Shown here piece after piece: positions 50,311-58,781 of a stretch of 64,000 nucleotides of DNA. Source of the DNA: Actinoplanes campanulatus (lineage in GTDB: Bacteria > Actinomycetota > Actinomycetes > Mycobacteriales > Micromonosporaceae); contig NZ_BMPW01000019.1 in the NCBI RefSeq assembly GCF_014647795.1, forward strand, positions 62,001 to 126,000. The letters are read 5' to 3'. The position numbers were made by a program, and so were the translations under genes. The notes below the pieces were generated by a model. That model saw only the letters and a program-made list of their open reading frames with translations, made no database searches and was not told where the DNA came from. The number at the start of each line of letters is the position of its first letter. Position 1 is the stretch's first letter.

Positions 50311-50814
50311 TCAGCAGCGGTGATACAGCCAGTCGATGTCGGGCGGCACGTTGTCTGCTGTGCGGGTGCTCGCGGTGAGCGTGAGGAGCAGGTGTTCGGT
50401 TGCCTCGCTGGGTGGGTCGGTGTCGGCGTCGGAGCGGAAAAAGCCGACGGTCTCGTTCGGGTGGCCGCCAGCCGGCAAGTTATTGTGGATGGATCGCGGG
50501 CGGCGCGCCCATCCGATCCAGCGAAGATCGATGTGTCCGCATGCAGTGGTGGTGACCCGGGGATAGCCGAAGTCGGGGCCGGCGTACAGGCACAAGGTGT
50601 GGGCCGGACAGTCAGGGCTTGCCGGGGTGGCTGGTGCGTTAATGACGGTCAGCAGAGGGACACCGTCCTTGCGGTGAAAGGTGCCTTGTCCGGTGCTGTC
50701 CAGCTGCGAGGTCGGCGGCGGTGCAGGCTGGCGTGTGGGCCACACCGCATACACGGCGGAGGCGATCGATACCGCGACGATGAGTGCGGCGACGGCGGCA
50801 GTGCGACGTTTCAT
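50311..50814 (-). CDS. secreted peptidase-inhibitor-like protein (family I36 type, 167 aa)
   Basis: A signal peptide or anchor (RRTAAVAALIVAVSIASAVY) is followed by a Pro-rich spacer and a domain with SPDCPAHTLCLYAGPDFGYP, then TACGHIDL and RRPRSIHNNLPAG. This C..xLCLY..xxF..G, C..L and SI.N pattern matches the small beta/gamma-crystallin-like peptidase inhibitor family I36 of streptomycetes. The C-terminus ends in DWLYHRC. Possible function: inhibition of a secreted metalloprotease. The match is by pattern only. Confidence 0.6.
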   Translation of the reverse strand: MKRRTAAVAALIVAVSIASAVYAVWPTRQPAPPPTSQLDSTGQGTFHRKDGVPLLTVINAPATPASPDCPAHTLCLYAGPDFGYPRVTTTACGHIDLRWIGWARRPRSIHNNLPAGGHPNETVGFFRSDADTDPPSEATEHLLLTLTASTRTADNVPPDIDWLYHRC

Positions 50815-51136
50815 CGACGGAGTCGCCTTACTGTTCGTGGGAGTGCAGCGGGGCTACTGGTAGCTGTCGAGACGCTGTTCGCCTAGTCAGAGCACAGACA
50901 GGCGCAGCGTCGGCCGGCGTCGGATGTCGGAAGGGACCGGTCGGATGTCGGAAGGGACCGGCTGGGAACTTGCCGGCGTGCAGGTCGTCTCAGTGCTGGG
51001 TCGGATCGCTTTTCGCGAAGCAGGATGTTGGCCTCGGGAGAGGAGTGTGGTTTGCCGCGTCGACCGGTGATCGGTGCGTTGGCGGCGGCCCCTGCGACGT
51101 GTGGACGGTGGAGAGCGGCGGCCCGGTGGGGGCATG
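50815..51136. other. gene-free interval with a tandem repeat
   Basis: Between the MFS gene and the I36-like gene. The only notable structure is the 21-bp tandem repeat at 50919-50960. No protein-like frame. It should contain the promoter of the I36-like gene. Confidence 0.45.
50919..50960. repeat. 21-bp perfect tandem repeat
   Basis: Two adjacent copies of GTCGGATGTCGGAAGGGACC plus G (50919-50939 and 50940-50960). It lies about 105-145 bp upstream of the I36-like gene start. Confidence 0.85.
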
Positions 51137-52411
51137 TCAGGTGCTCCATTGCGGTGTGATGTCGCGGCTGGTGGTTCCGGGTTCGCGGTGGCGGCGTGGT
51201 GCGGGGATCGCGGCGACCACCGATAGGGCGGGGTGCCGGGTGATGCGCCGGACCGGGTACAGCACGGCGAGCAGGTAGGCGATGCCGAACGCCCACAACG
51301 TGCCGGTCAGCTCGACGGCGCTGACCGCGGTGGTGGCGAAGAGGCCGGCGATAGGCAGGCCAATCCAGCTAAGCGCGTCGACGAGCGCGAACACTCGCCC
51401 GCGCAGTTCAGCCGGGGCGACCTCCGCGATGGTGGCTCTCAGGGCGGGGTTGAAGATGCCGCTGCCCACGCCGGCTATCGCGTAGACCACGATGATGACG
51501 GTGGGCGGGCAGTCCAGGGCGAGCACGATGATGCGGGTCGGACCGCTGATGATTACACCGACCAGGTAGGCGGTTTGGCGGGGCAGCCGGGCGCCAAGCC
51601 AAGCGGCAGCGATGGCGGAGCAGACTGCCGCGCCACCGGCAGCACTCAGCATGAGACCCGCGAACGTGGCACCGTGTCCGTTTTCTCGCGCCCATAGGGG
51701 GATGAGAATGACGATCAGGCCACTATCGAGGCAGTTGGTGACGATATACATGATGGTGATGGCGCGCAGTGGCCGATCGCGGAACACCACGCGGACGCCT
51801 GCCCATAGTTGCTGCAGGTAGGAGTCCGGTTCGCTGGCGACGGCCCGGCGTTCGGCGAGTCGGATGCGCCAGGTGAGCGCGGAGGTGACGCTAAACAGCA
51901 GGCTGGCCAGCCACAGGGTGCGGGAGGTGCCGTAGAGGCTGATCAGCAGGCCGGCCATGGCGGGGCCGAGGGTGCTGGCGGCACGTTCAGCGACGACGGC
52001 GAGGGCCTGCCCACGGTCGGGCGGCTGACAGGCGGCGACGGTGACATCGGGCAGCAGCACGTTCTTGGCAGCAGCGGCTGGGCCGTCCGCGGCGCCGATG
52101 ACCGCCATCGCGGTCATCAACAGCCACAGTGGCGGTGTCCCGGCGGCGGCGAGCGTCGCGACTGCGGCCGCGCCGATCAGGTCGCCGCCAGCGGCGACCC
52201 GGGCTGGTGGGCTGCGGTCGAGCAGCGGTCCGGACAGCCCCTGCATGATCACGTATGGCAGGGTGTGGCACAGCGCTACCGTGCCGGCTTCGGTCAGGGT
52301 GCCGGTGGTTATGACCAGCCACGGCACGGCGAGCAACAGCAGTCGGTGTCCGGTCAACGCTCCCGCCCGGGAGACCAGCAGCGCAGCCAGCGGCCCCCAG
52401 GATCTACTCAC
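51137..52411 (-). CDS. MFS transporter (EntS/MFS_3-like, 424 aa)
   Basis: The GTG at 52411 has GGAG six bases upstream and overlaps the previous stop (GTGA). About 12 hydrophobic spans are visible. The N-terminal blocks LAALLVSRAGALTGHRLLLL and GLSGPLLDRSPPARVAAGGD (the loop 2-3 signature with D-RxxR) and FNPALRATIAEVAPAELRGR in the second half are typical of the MFS_3/enterobactin-exporter group. It is a proton-driven exporter of a small molecule or siderophore. It is the third gene of a tightly overlapping operon with the HTH and 96-aa genes, so the HTH protein may be its regulator. Confidence 0.85.
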   Translation of the reverse strand: MSRSWGPLAALLVSRAGALTGHRLLLLAVPWLVITTGTLTEAGTVALCHTLPYVIMQGLSGPLLDRSPPARVAAGGDLIGAAAVATLAAAGTPPLWLLMTAMAVIGAADGPAAAAKNVLLPDVTVAACQPPDRGQALAVVAERAASTLGPAMAGLLISLYGTSRTLWLASLLFSVTSALTWRIRLAERRAVASEPDSYLQQLWAGVRVVFRDRPLRAITIMYIVTNCLDSGLIVILIPLWARENGHGATFAGLMLSAAGGAAVCSAIAAAWLGARLPRQTAYLVGVIISGPTRIIVLALDCPPTVIIVVYAIAGVGSGIFNPALRATIAEVAPAELRGRVFALVDALSWIGLPIAGLFATTAVSAVELTGTLWAFGIAYLLAVLYPVRRITRHPALSVVAAIPAPRRHREPGTTSRDITPQWST

Positions 52412-52698
52412 GGCAGGCTCCGCGGTTCGGCGTGGCCGAAGTGGCGCGGCCGGTTGACGGGGATGTCGGCTATGGCCTCGCGGACCGTGGGCATCCCGCG
52501 ACGGGGGCACCGGCCGGTCACCGCGATCCCGGCTCGCCACGGTTTACCACCGCGCCCTCGCCGGATGCCTTTCCTGCGGTGGTCCGGAGCCGTGAAGAGG
52601 ACGGGATCATGCGGTTGGGAGGCATGCCGATGGCCTGCGGTACGGCTGCCCGCCACGACCCGGTGGTACCCGACACTGCCGGGACGGCGACCAGTCAT
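52408..52698 (-). CDS. basic hypothetical protein (96 aa) bridging HTH and MFS genes
   Basis: The frame would be easy to dismiss, but its ends fit exactly. The ATG at 52698 overlaps the HTH gene stop (ATGA), and its own TGA overlaps the MFS GTG start (GTGA). GGGAAG lies six bases before the ATG. The product is very basic and His/Arg/Pro-rich (MTGRRPGSVGYHRVVAGSRT), with PTVREAIADIPVNRPRHFGH near the end. No domain recognised. Confidence 0.5.
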   Translation of the reverse strand: MTGRRPGSVGYHRVVAGSRTAGHRHASQPHDPVLFTAPDHRRKGIRRGRGGKPWRAGIAVTGRCPRRGMPTVREAIADIPVNRPRHFGHAEPRSLP

Positions 52699-53006
52699 GC
52701 TCGGCTTCCCGCCTGACTCGTACCGCGATCGGGTGATGCTTTCGCAGTGGCCCCGCTAGTTCGGGGCCGGCGCTGCCGGACACCGCCGTGGGAACGGAAT
52801 TCGACGCCGGCGGCTCCCATCAGTCGGTAGGCAGTGCCGTACGAGACTCCGAACTCGCCGGCGATCTGCCTGATGGACGGCTTGTCGTCGTCGCGGTACC
52901 GCTTGGCCATGGCGGTGCCGGCGTCTGCCTGCTGCTGCTTGGACATGTTGCGCCGCCGCGTACGGCTGGTCTCGGCGTGGGTGTTGGTGCGCTGTCGTGA
53001 ACCCAT
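52695..53006 (-). CDS. small helix-turn-helix protein (103 aa)
   Basis: ATG at 53006 with GGAGGA eight bases upstream. After a basic start (GSRQRTNTHAETSRTRRRNM) comes a clear helix-turn-helix: SIRQIAGEFGVSYGTAYRLM (about residues 44-63). A GAAGVEFRSHGG wing and a disordered basic tail follow. It resembles the small stand-alone HTH regulators of Streptomyces and related genera. It is translationally coupled, through the 96-aa gene, to the MFS transporter. A paralogue lies at 54355-54636, separated by the TPR gene. Confidence 0.75.
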   Translation of the reverse strand: MGSRQRTNTHAETSRTRRRNMSKQQQADAGTAMAKRYRDDDKPSIRQIAGEFGVSYGTAYRLMGAAGVEFRSHGGVRQRRPRTSGATAKASPDRGTSQAGSRA

Positions 53007-53067
53007 CGGGTTCCTCCTGAACCGTGAGGGGACGTTGTCGCGGGACGGGTGGTGACGGATTGGAGCG

Positions 53068-54231
53068 TCAGGCGACGAGGTGGACGAGAACGGCAACGGC
53101 GATCACAAGTAGCAGAATCGCGGCGGTGCGCAGTGCGGCTCGGCGGGCGCGTCGGTGGGCCAGGTACGCGGCGATCGTGTCGGTGAGCCGCTGCCGGGCC
53201 GCGCCGTCGTCGGGCTGCGGCGTTCGGTCGGAGGTGAGCAGGAACACGGCCTCGGGTGCGGTGAGCATCCGGCTGATCGCACCGGCGATGTCACCGACGC
53301 GGTAGCCGGTCAGCGGATGGCGGCGCGGAGCGTCGTGGCCGTTGGTGGCGGGTGCGCGGGGCGGGGTTTGGGCGGGTGATCGGGGTGGGAGCCGGGCCGG
53401 GATAGGTAAGGCTTGGCCCGGGAGGCTTTCGGGTGAGGCGGCCGTCAGGGTTTGGGGTGTGTGGGTGCAGACCGTGGTGCGATGGGCGTCGATGTAGGCG
53501 GTGTCGGCCGCGGCGTTCTGCGCGGTGTGCGAGGTGACGAGGTCGTCCCAGGCCGGGGTATCGCGGGCCTGGGCCAGTAGGGCGAGCAGGTGCAGGTCTT
53601 GGCGGCAGGCGCGCAGCGCCCGCATGAATGCGGCCAGGACGGCCGTGCCGGTGCTGGTATCGGGCTGCGGGTGATGGTGCCAGGTATGCCAGGCGCCAGC
53701 GAGGGTGTTCAGGGCGTCCGTGCATCGGCCGGCGGTGTGGAGGCTGGCGGCGAGGTCGATGGCGGCGGTCAGCGCGCGTTGCGGCTGGTGGATGCGGTAA
53801 CCGGCGAGCACGCGCCGGCGCACGTCGATCGCCTCGGTGAGCAGGCCATGCTGGTGCAGCGTGGCGCCGTAGGCGTCGGCCGCGGCGAGCCGGCGGGGGT
53901 GTCCGCACGGGTAGAGGACATGGCTGGCGTGGTAGGCGTGGTGCGCCGCTCGCATCTGTTCGGTGCCGGTGGTGAGCGTGGCGTACAGCGTGCAGGCGTC
54001 GATCAGGTTGGGCTCGGCGAGAATCTGCGCCAAGTCGATGGTGGTGACGTACGGGTGGAGTGTGGTGGCAGCGTCGGCAGGACGGCCGGTGGTGCTCTGC
54101 AGCAGCGCGGTCATGACGGCCTCGGACAGGTCACCGAGCTCGCCGTCGGTGGGTGCGGCGCTGGCTGGCGCAGGGCCGTCGGTGACGGGTTCGGCATGAG
54201 GTGGGAGCGATGATCGGCGCTTCGGTGCCAC
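53068..54231 (-). CDS. TPR-like protein with C-terminal membrane anchor (387 aa)
   Basis: GTG start at 54231 with AAAGGA upstream. Residues about 35-240 are an all-helical, TPR-like array (ALLQSTTGRPADAATTLHPY, LAAADAYGATLHQHGLLTEA, IDVRRRVLAGYRIHQPQRAL, LAASLHTAGRCTDALNTLAG). A Pro-rich linker (about 265-310) follows, and a final hydrophobic helix (ILLLVIAVAVLVHLV) anchors the protein in the membrane with its helical part in the cytoplasm. No catalytic motif. It sits between two small HTH genes and upstream of the HTH-MFS operon, so it may be part of the same pathway. Confidence 0.7.
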   Translation of the reverse strand: MAPKRRSSLPPHAEPVTDGPAPASAAPTDGELGDLSEAVMTALLQSTTGRPADAATTLHPYVTTIDLAQILAEPNLIDACTLYATLTTGTEQMRAAHHAYHASHVLYPCGHPRRLAAADAYGATLHQHGLLTEAIDVRRRVLAGYRIHQPQRALTAAIDLAASLHTAGRCTDALNTLAGAWHTWHHHPQPDTSTGTAVLAAFMRALRACRQDLHLLALLAQARDTPAWDDLVTSHTAQNAAADTAYIDAHRTTVCTHTPQTLTAASPESLPGQALPIPARLPPRSPAQTPPRAPATNGHDAPRRHPLTGYRVGDIAGAISRMLTAPEAVFLLTSDRTPQPDDGAARQRLTDTIAAYLAHRRARRAALRTAAILLLVIAVAVLVHLVA

Positions 54232-54354
54232 AACGGTCCTTTCTCGGCGGGGCCTTGATGGCCGCGGGCCGGTGACTGGTTGAGCGGGGCAGGGGACGGT
54301 GGGTGGGGTGTCGGCTGCTGTCAGCTGAGGTTGCCGGGTGAGGTGACCCGAGGT

Positions 54355-54636
54355 TCACGGGTGAGGGCCGGTGAGTCGGGCGGTGCGGCCGTTGGCGGGA
54401 CGTCGTGTCACGCCGGCTTCCTTGAGCAGGTTCCAGACGAAGCCGTACGAGCGGTCGAGCTGTGCGGCGATGGCACGGATCGACAGGCGGCGCCCGGCGC
54501 CTGGTGCTGGGTGGTAGAGCTGTGCGGCTTGCCGGCGCAGGGCGTCGCGGGCTTGGCCGGTGACCGGGGTGGAGACGCGGCGGGGTTTACCGGGGCGCTG
54601 TGTCTCGGTGGTGGGCAGACGGGCGGGCTCGGACAT
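54355..54636 (-). CDS. small helix-turn-helix protein, paralogue (93 aa)
   Basis: ATG at 54636 with GGGAG upstream. The HTH is LSIRAIAAQLDRSYGFVWNL (about residues 52-71), with the same layout as the 52695-53006 protein (SIRxIAxxxxxSYGxxxxLLxxAGV). The N-terminus is Pro/Arg/Thr-rich (RLPTTETQRPGKPRRVSTPV). Probably a DNA-binding regulator of its neighbours. Confidence 0.75.
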   Translation of the reverse strand: MSEPARLPTTETQRPGKPRRVSTPVTGQARDALRRQAAQLYHPAPGAGRRLSIRAIAAQLDRSYGFVWNLLKEAGVTRRPANGRTARLTGPHP

Positions 54637-54712
54637 CGTGGGCTCCCGGTGTTGGCGTGGTTGGGGCGAGCGGGCTGCTCCCAAGACGGGTTGAGTTGTT
54701 GTTGGCGGGGGT

Positions 54713-54759
54713 GGGCGGTGCGCTCTCGCCTTGGGGGCAAGGGTTCGAGCGCACCGCCC
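54713..54759. terminator. terminator-like hairpin between the lipoprotein and HTH genes
   Basis: GGGCGGTGCGCT and AGCGCACCGCCC pair perfectly around a 23-base loop, about 130 bp after the lipoprotein stop (minus strand). Confidence 0.55.
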
Positions 54760-54888
54760 TGGCAGCACGTCGGGTCGGCTGCCGTGACCGCGCAATGCCG
54801 GGACGGTGGGCGGAATAGGGTCCCGCTTGGCGGTCGTTGGTGCGCGCCGGACGTTCCTCGGGGTGGAGGCATCGGCGCGGGCTGGTCG

Positions 54889-55776
54889 TTACTGGCCTGG
54901 CGGCTGGCCGGGTGTACTGGTGCGGTCGGTGGCGAGAAAGAGCTGGTAAGCGAGCAGTTGTGGGGTGTCGTCGATCGACGTGACGCTGGAGGCCAGCAGT
55001 GTGCCGATGTCGGGGTCGAGCAGGATCGTCTCGCGGTGGTAGCCGGCGACGACGAAGGTCCAGCCGGTGCGGCCGATCACGTCACGGGCGATGCCGTCGT
55101 AGGCCAGGCCGGGGATGGTGGCGAGCATGCGCAGCGCCCCGGCTCGGGCCGCCCGGTTGAGGTAGTGGCTTCGGTAGAGCCGGACGAAGGCGCTCAGCAG
55201 CCAGGTGGGTTGGCAGCGCAGGTGTGCGCCGGCGTAGAGGGCGTCGGCGAGTGTCTGCGCGTCGCTGGGCACCGGTTCGGTGACGGCGCCGCCGATGCGT
55301 GGTCCGTCGGCTCCCGGATACGTCGTGGTCGTGACTGGTGCGGTCGCGAGACGCAGCAGCTCGGCCGTGTCCGGCAGCCGGGAGGGGTCGGGGCGTGCGG
55401 GCAGAGCGCGTTCGTCGACGCGGCCGCCGCCGTCGGCGTCCCGCCACAGGGTGATCTCGATGGGCGTGACCATGCCGTCCACGACGCTCCACAGCTGGGT
55501 CCGCGCCACCGAGTAGCTGTTGACGGCGGCGTCTTTCGCGTCGGCGGGCAGGGCGGTGATCGTGTCGGCCAGGCCGAGGAGCCGGCCGGTCGTGCTCAGC
55601 CGGTCAGCCGGCGGTGCGGTGCTCGATGATGCCGCGGCGCTCGGACAGGGCCCTTGCCATCCGACGGGGACGGCGGGCTCTTCCGCTGGAGCGCAGGCGG
55701 TGACCGCCAGCAGCACCGCGGCAAGTGTGACGATGGCGGTGCGGCGCTGGCCGAGCCGGCGAGTGGGTGGTTTCAT
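54889..55776 (-). CDS. putative lipoprotein (295 aa)
   Basis: The ATG at 55776 overlaps the previous stop (ATGA). The N-terminus (LGQRRTAIVTLAAVLLAVTA followed by CAP) is a lipoprotein signal with Cys at about residue 28. The mature part is well ordered: RLLGLADTITALPADAKDAA, TQLWSVVDGMVTPIEITLWR, and TPQLLAYQLFLATDRTS. The ALYAGAHLRCQPTWLLSAFV block holds a second cysteine. It resembles in part the protein at 49502-50251. No catalytic residues recognised. It is coupled to the 213-aa helical-repeat gene, so the two probably act together at the membrane. Confidence 0.75.
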   Translation of the reverse strand: MKPPTRRLGQRRTAIVTLAAVLLAVTACAPAEEPAVPVGWQGPCPSAAASSSTAPPADRLSTTGRLLGLADTITALPADAKDAAVNSYSVARTQLWSVVDGMVTPIEITLWRDADGGGRVDERALPARPDPSRLPDTAELLRLATAPVTTTTYPGADGPRIGGAVTEPVPSDAQTLADALYAGAHLRCQPTWLLSAFVRLYRSHYLNRAARAGALRMLATIPGLAYDGIARDVIGRTGWTFVVAGYHRETILLDPDIGTLLASSVTSIDDTPQLLAYQLFLATDRTSTPGQPPGQ

Positions 55777-56414
55777 CGCCGCCGCCGGGTGGAGCATCGG
55801 TGGGTGACGGCCGTGCCACGGACCAGCAGGGCCAGCGCGGCAGGTGTCACGCGAGTGAGGTCGGTGTCGAGCAGCCCGCCCGGCAGGACGGCCTCTGGGG
55901 TCGGGATTTTGTCGGGGTGGCGCCGGTGGCGGCAGATGTAGTTCATCGCGGTGTAGGCGGTCAGGATCGTCGCGGGGACAGGATGCCGGCAGTGGTCGCG
56001 GTGCTGGGCGAGCTGGTGGAGCCGGTACAGGCCTAGGCGTCCTTGCGCGCCATCGGAGCCGTTGTACGTGGCGACGGCGTAGACGGCGCCGGCAAGCAGC
56101 ACCCGGGCGGGTTCACCGTGCCGGGCGGCGAGCAACGCGTAGTCATCGCACGGGGTGACCGCCGCTCGGCCGCCGATCCGGCAGGCGATGCCGGCCAGGA
56201 CTGCGCGGGCGGCCACAAGCCGGTGGATGTCGGCACGGGAAACGGCAGCGACGGCCTGCTCCGCGACGGTGAGAGCTTCCCGGTGCTCGCCGAGCCGCTG
56301 GTAAGCCTCGGCCAGCAGGATCAGTGTCACGGCCGGGTCCAGATCCGAACCGTGCTGAAGCGTGAGCACGGCGCCGCGCGGATCGGCGCGGATCAGGTGA
56401 CGCAGCTCGTCCAC
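55773..56414 (-). CDS. helical-repeat hypothetical protein (213 aa)
   Basis: GTG start at 56414 without an obvious ribosome site, and close to no upstream gene, so it may be leaderless. The sequence is helical, TPR-like: VTLILLAEAYQRLGEHREAL, TVAEQAVAAVSRADIHRLVA and GAVYAVATYNGSDGAQGRLG. A His/Arg-rich CRHPVPATILTAYTAMNYIC RHRRH region follows. It ends RCSTRRRR. It is coupled by an ATGA overlap to the lipoprotein gene. No enzymatic motif. Confidence 0.6.
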   Translation of the reverse strand: MDELRHLIRADPRGAVLTLQHGSDLDPAVTLILLAEAYQRLGEHREALTVAEQAVAAVSRADIHRLVAARAVLAGIACRIGGRAAVTPCDDYALLAARHGEPARVLLAGAVYAVATYNGSDGAQGRLGLYRLHQLAQHRDHCRHPVPATILTAYTAMNYICRHRRHPDKIPTPEAVLPGGLLDTDLTRVTPAALALLVRGTAVTHRCSTRRRR

Positions 56415-56550
56415 CGCGGTGGTGTGCGGTACTGCCGGCGCGATGGGAGTGGTACTGGGTGGTGCGGCGAGGGGCGTGGCGGTTACTGGCCTGTCCTTGT
56501 TCGGCAGCGAAGCTCCGGCGAGGTGGTCTCGAAAGCAGGGGTCCGGACAG

Positions 56551-56579
56551 CCGGCCTGACGGCGTACCCGTCAGGCCGG
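56551..56579. terminator. terminator-like hairpin after the GNAT gene
   Basis: CCGGCCTGACGG and its complement form a 12-bp stem with a five-base loop, 16 bp downstream of the stop at 56595. Confidence 0.7.
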
Positions 56580-56594
56580 GCCGGGGGTGGTGTG

Positions 56595-57188
56595 TCAGCC
56601 GTTGGTGACCGGCCGCCACATGCGGTAGAGGAGCGTGTCGCCGTCGACGGCGATGGTCGGCGGGGTCATGTCGGTGTAGCCGTGGCGGTGGTAGAGCCGC
56701 TGGTTGTCCGGGCTCGTGGCCTCGAGATAGGCGGCGATGCCGTCCGCGTCGAGCTGGGTGTGGGTGTGGTTCATCAGGGCGCTGCCCAGGCCCTGGCCCC
56801 ACCGGTCCGGGAGCACGGCGAGGAACAGCAGGTGGAAGTGCGGGTCGCGGGGGTGGTGGGCGTCCATCTGATGGTCGAGGTGCTCGAAGCGGGGCAGGTC
56901 GTCACCGGCCAGGTCGGCCAGATGCTTGGCGTAGTCCTCGGGCTCGGTCACCTCACCGGTGCGGTCGAACCAGACGGCGGCCGCGGTGGCGTCGTCGGTC
57001 ATGACGACCTGCCCGGCGCCACGGATGGCGTGCTCGATGTAGAGCCGGTACCAGGCTCGGGAGACCGGCAGGCGCCGCTGGTCGTCGGGGACGAGGTAGC
57101 GGATGACGGGCATGTGCTGGAAGGAGGCCGCGACAATGTCGGCGACGGTGTCGACATCCGCGAGGCCGGCGATACGCAGTGCGCTCAT
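56595..57188 (-). CDS. GNAT-family N-acetyltransferase (197 aa)
   Basis: Motif A is LLFLAVLPDRWGQGLGSALM (about residues 121-140), with the acetyl-CoA-binding RWGQGLG loop. Motif B follows: IAAYLEATSPDNQRLYHRHGYTD. The rest has the usual GNAT N-terminal helices. It transfers an acetyl group to an unknown amine. Length is normal. The ATG at 57188 has AAAGG upstream and lies 17 bp after the permease gene, so it is probably the second gene of that operon. The permease and acetylase could handle the same amino acid or amine. Confidence 0.85.
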   Translation of the reverse strand: MSALRIAGLADVDTVADIVAASFQHMPVIRYLVPDDQRRLPVSRAWYRLYIEHAIRGAGQVVMTDDATAAAVWFDRTGEVTEPEDYAKHLADLAGDDLPRFEHLDHQMDAHHPRDPHFHLLFLAVLPDRWGQGLGSALMNHTHTQLDADGIAAYLEATSPDNQRLYHRHGYTDMTPPTIAVDGDTLLYRMWRPVTNG

Positions 57189-57204
57189 GATCGGTGCCTT
57201 TCGG

Positions 57205-58719
57205 TCAGAGGATGGTGGACAAGCCGGACGCGCTGGCGGTGGCGCTGCGGGTGCCGCGGCCGATGCCCTCGTAGACGCGCGGGTTGGTGCCCTTGAGCAC
57301 GAGTCCCCAGACGGTGCCGCCGACGAAGACCAGCAGCAAAGTGACCGGGACCACGAGGGCCGGGCCGCTGCCGGGGTCGACGCCGAACAGGCCGGGCAGG
57401 TTGTCGAGCGCGAGCCAGGCCACGACCAGCAGCACGACGGTGGCGATCAGTGGCGCGACCAGCCGCTGCCACAGGTTCTCGCCGCGGGCATTTTTGGCGA
57501 AGAACGCGACGACGGAGATGCTGGTCAGGGTGTAGAGCAGCAGTACGCCGACGCCCCCGCTGGTGGAGCCCCAGTAGAAGAGCTGGACGAGGGGATCCCA
57601 GCCGGCGATCGCGTAGGCGATGAGCACGATCAACGCGAGCGCTGATTGAGCCATCGAAGCGTTGCGCGGGGCGCCCTTGATGGTGGTGCGGCCGAATACC
57701 CGTGGGAGGACGCCTTCGCGGCCGAGAGCGAAGACGTAGCGGGCGATGGCCTGGTGGAACGCGATCGCCGCGGCGAGGGTGCCGGTGCCGAGCAGGATCT
57801 TGCCGAGGGTGATCGACCAGGCGCCGAGGACGGCGGCGGCCTGGTTGAAGAACAGGTTGTCGGCTTCGGTGGCCGCGCGTTCGAGGATCTGCGGTCCACC
57901 GGCGGAGATCTGCACCCACGAACTGAGCCAGTAGACCGCGGCGATCGTGGCGATGGTGACGTAGGTGGCGACCGGGATGGTGCGCTTGGGGTTCTTGCTT
58001 TCTTCGATGTAGACCACGGACTGCTCGATGCCGGCGAACGAGGTGGTGCCCTGAACGGCGAGCACACCGACCGTCGCGGCCAAGGCGGCGAGGTTCGGGC
58101 CGGTCAGGGCACCGACCGACATCGCGGCGCCGTTGAAGGAGAAGCCGCTGCTGAGCATGATGGCGAGGCTGTAGAGCGCGACCAGGATCGTCTCGGCGAC
58201 GACCAGGAGCACCAGCACGACGCCGGACACTTTGACTTCGTTGGCACCCAGGACCGCCACGAGGAGCCAGGCGAGCAGGGCCGGGATGAGCCAGGGCACG
58301 TTGAAGCCGAGCCAGTCCGACAGCAGTGGGGCGCCGATGGCGGCGCTGAACGCTCCGTAGCAGCAGAGTTGGAAGCTGTTGTAGGTGGCCAGGGCGAACC
58401 AGGAGGTGCCGACGCCGGCGGGACGGCCGAGGCCTTGGGCGACGTAGGCGTAGAAGGCGCCGGCGTTGGGGATGTGGCGGGCCATGGCGAGATAGCCGAC
58501 GGCGTAGATCATCAGGATGGCGGCGACCATGAGGATCGCGACGGGGAAGGCGATCAGGCCGGTCGCGGCCACGGCGAGGGGCACGACCAGGGTGACGACG
58601 GTTAGCGGCGCCACGCTGGAGGCGATAGCGGAGCCGATCGCGAAGGGGCCGAGCCGGTTGGCGGCGAGCGCGTTCTCCACGCTCGCTTCCCGGACGGCGG
58701 AAGGTGACGGTGCACGCAC
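57205..58719 (-). CDS. APC-superfamily amino acid/amine permease (504 aa)
   Basis: The GTG at 58719 has GGAGGA six bases upstream. About 12 membrane spans are visible. The family's first-helix signature ENALAANRLGPFAIGSAIAS and the subsequent LMIYAVGYLAMARHIPNAGA and FYAYVAQGLGRPAGVGTSWF are typical of APC transporters. FAGIEQSVVYIEESKNPKRT (about 252-271) and TGTLAAAIAFHQAIARYVFA further support it. It imports or exchanges an amino acid or amine with protons. Substrate cannot be told from sequence. It precedes the GNAT gene. Confidence 0.85.
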   Translation of the reverse strand: MRAPSPSAVREASVENALAANRLGPFAIGSAIASSVAPLTVVTLVVPLAVAATGLIAFPVAILMVAAILMIYAVGYLAMARHIPNAGAFYAYVAQGLGRPAGVGTSWFALATYNSFQLCCYGAFSAAIGAPLLSDWLGFNVPWLIPALLAWLLVAVLGANEVKVSGVVLVLLVVAETILVALYSLAIMLSSGFSFNGAAMSVGALTGPNLAALAATVGVLAVQGTTSFAGIEQSVVYIEESKNPKRTIPVATYVTIATIAAVYWLSSWVQISAGGPQILERAATEADNLFFNQAAAVLGAWSITLGKILLGTGTLAAAIAFHQAIARYVFALGREGVLPRVFGRTTIKGAPRNASMAQSALALIVLIAYAIAGWDPLVQLFYWGSTSGGVGVLLLYTLTSISVVAFFAKNARGENLWQRLVAPLIATVVLLVVAWLALDNLPGLFGVDPGSGPALVVPVTLLLVFVGGTVWGLVLKGTNPRVYEGIGRGTRSATASASGLSTIL

Positions 58720-58781
58720 CGGAAAGTCCTCCTGTGAAAAAGGGGGTGAACAGAGGGGCATGTCGCGGGTAGCGAGCCGGG

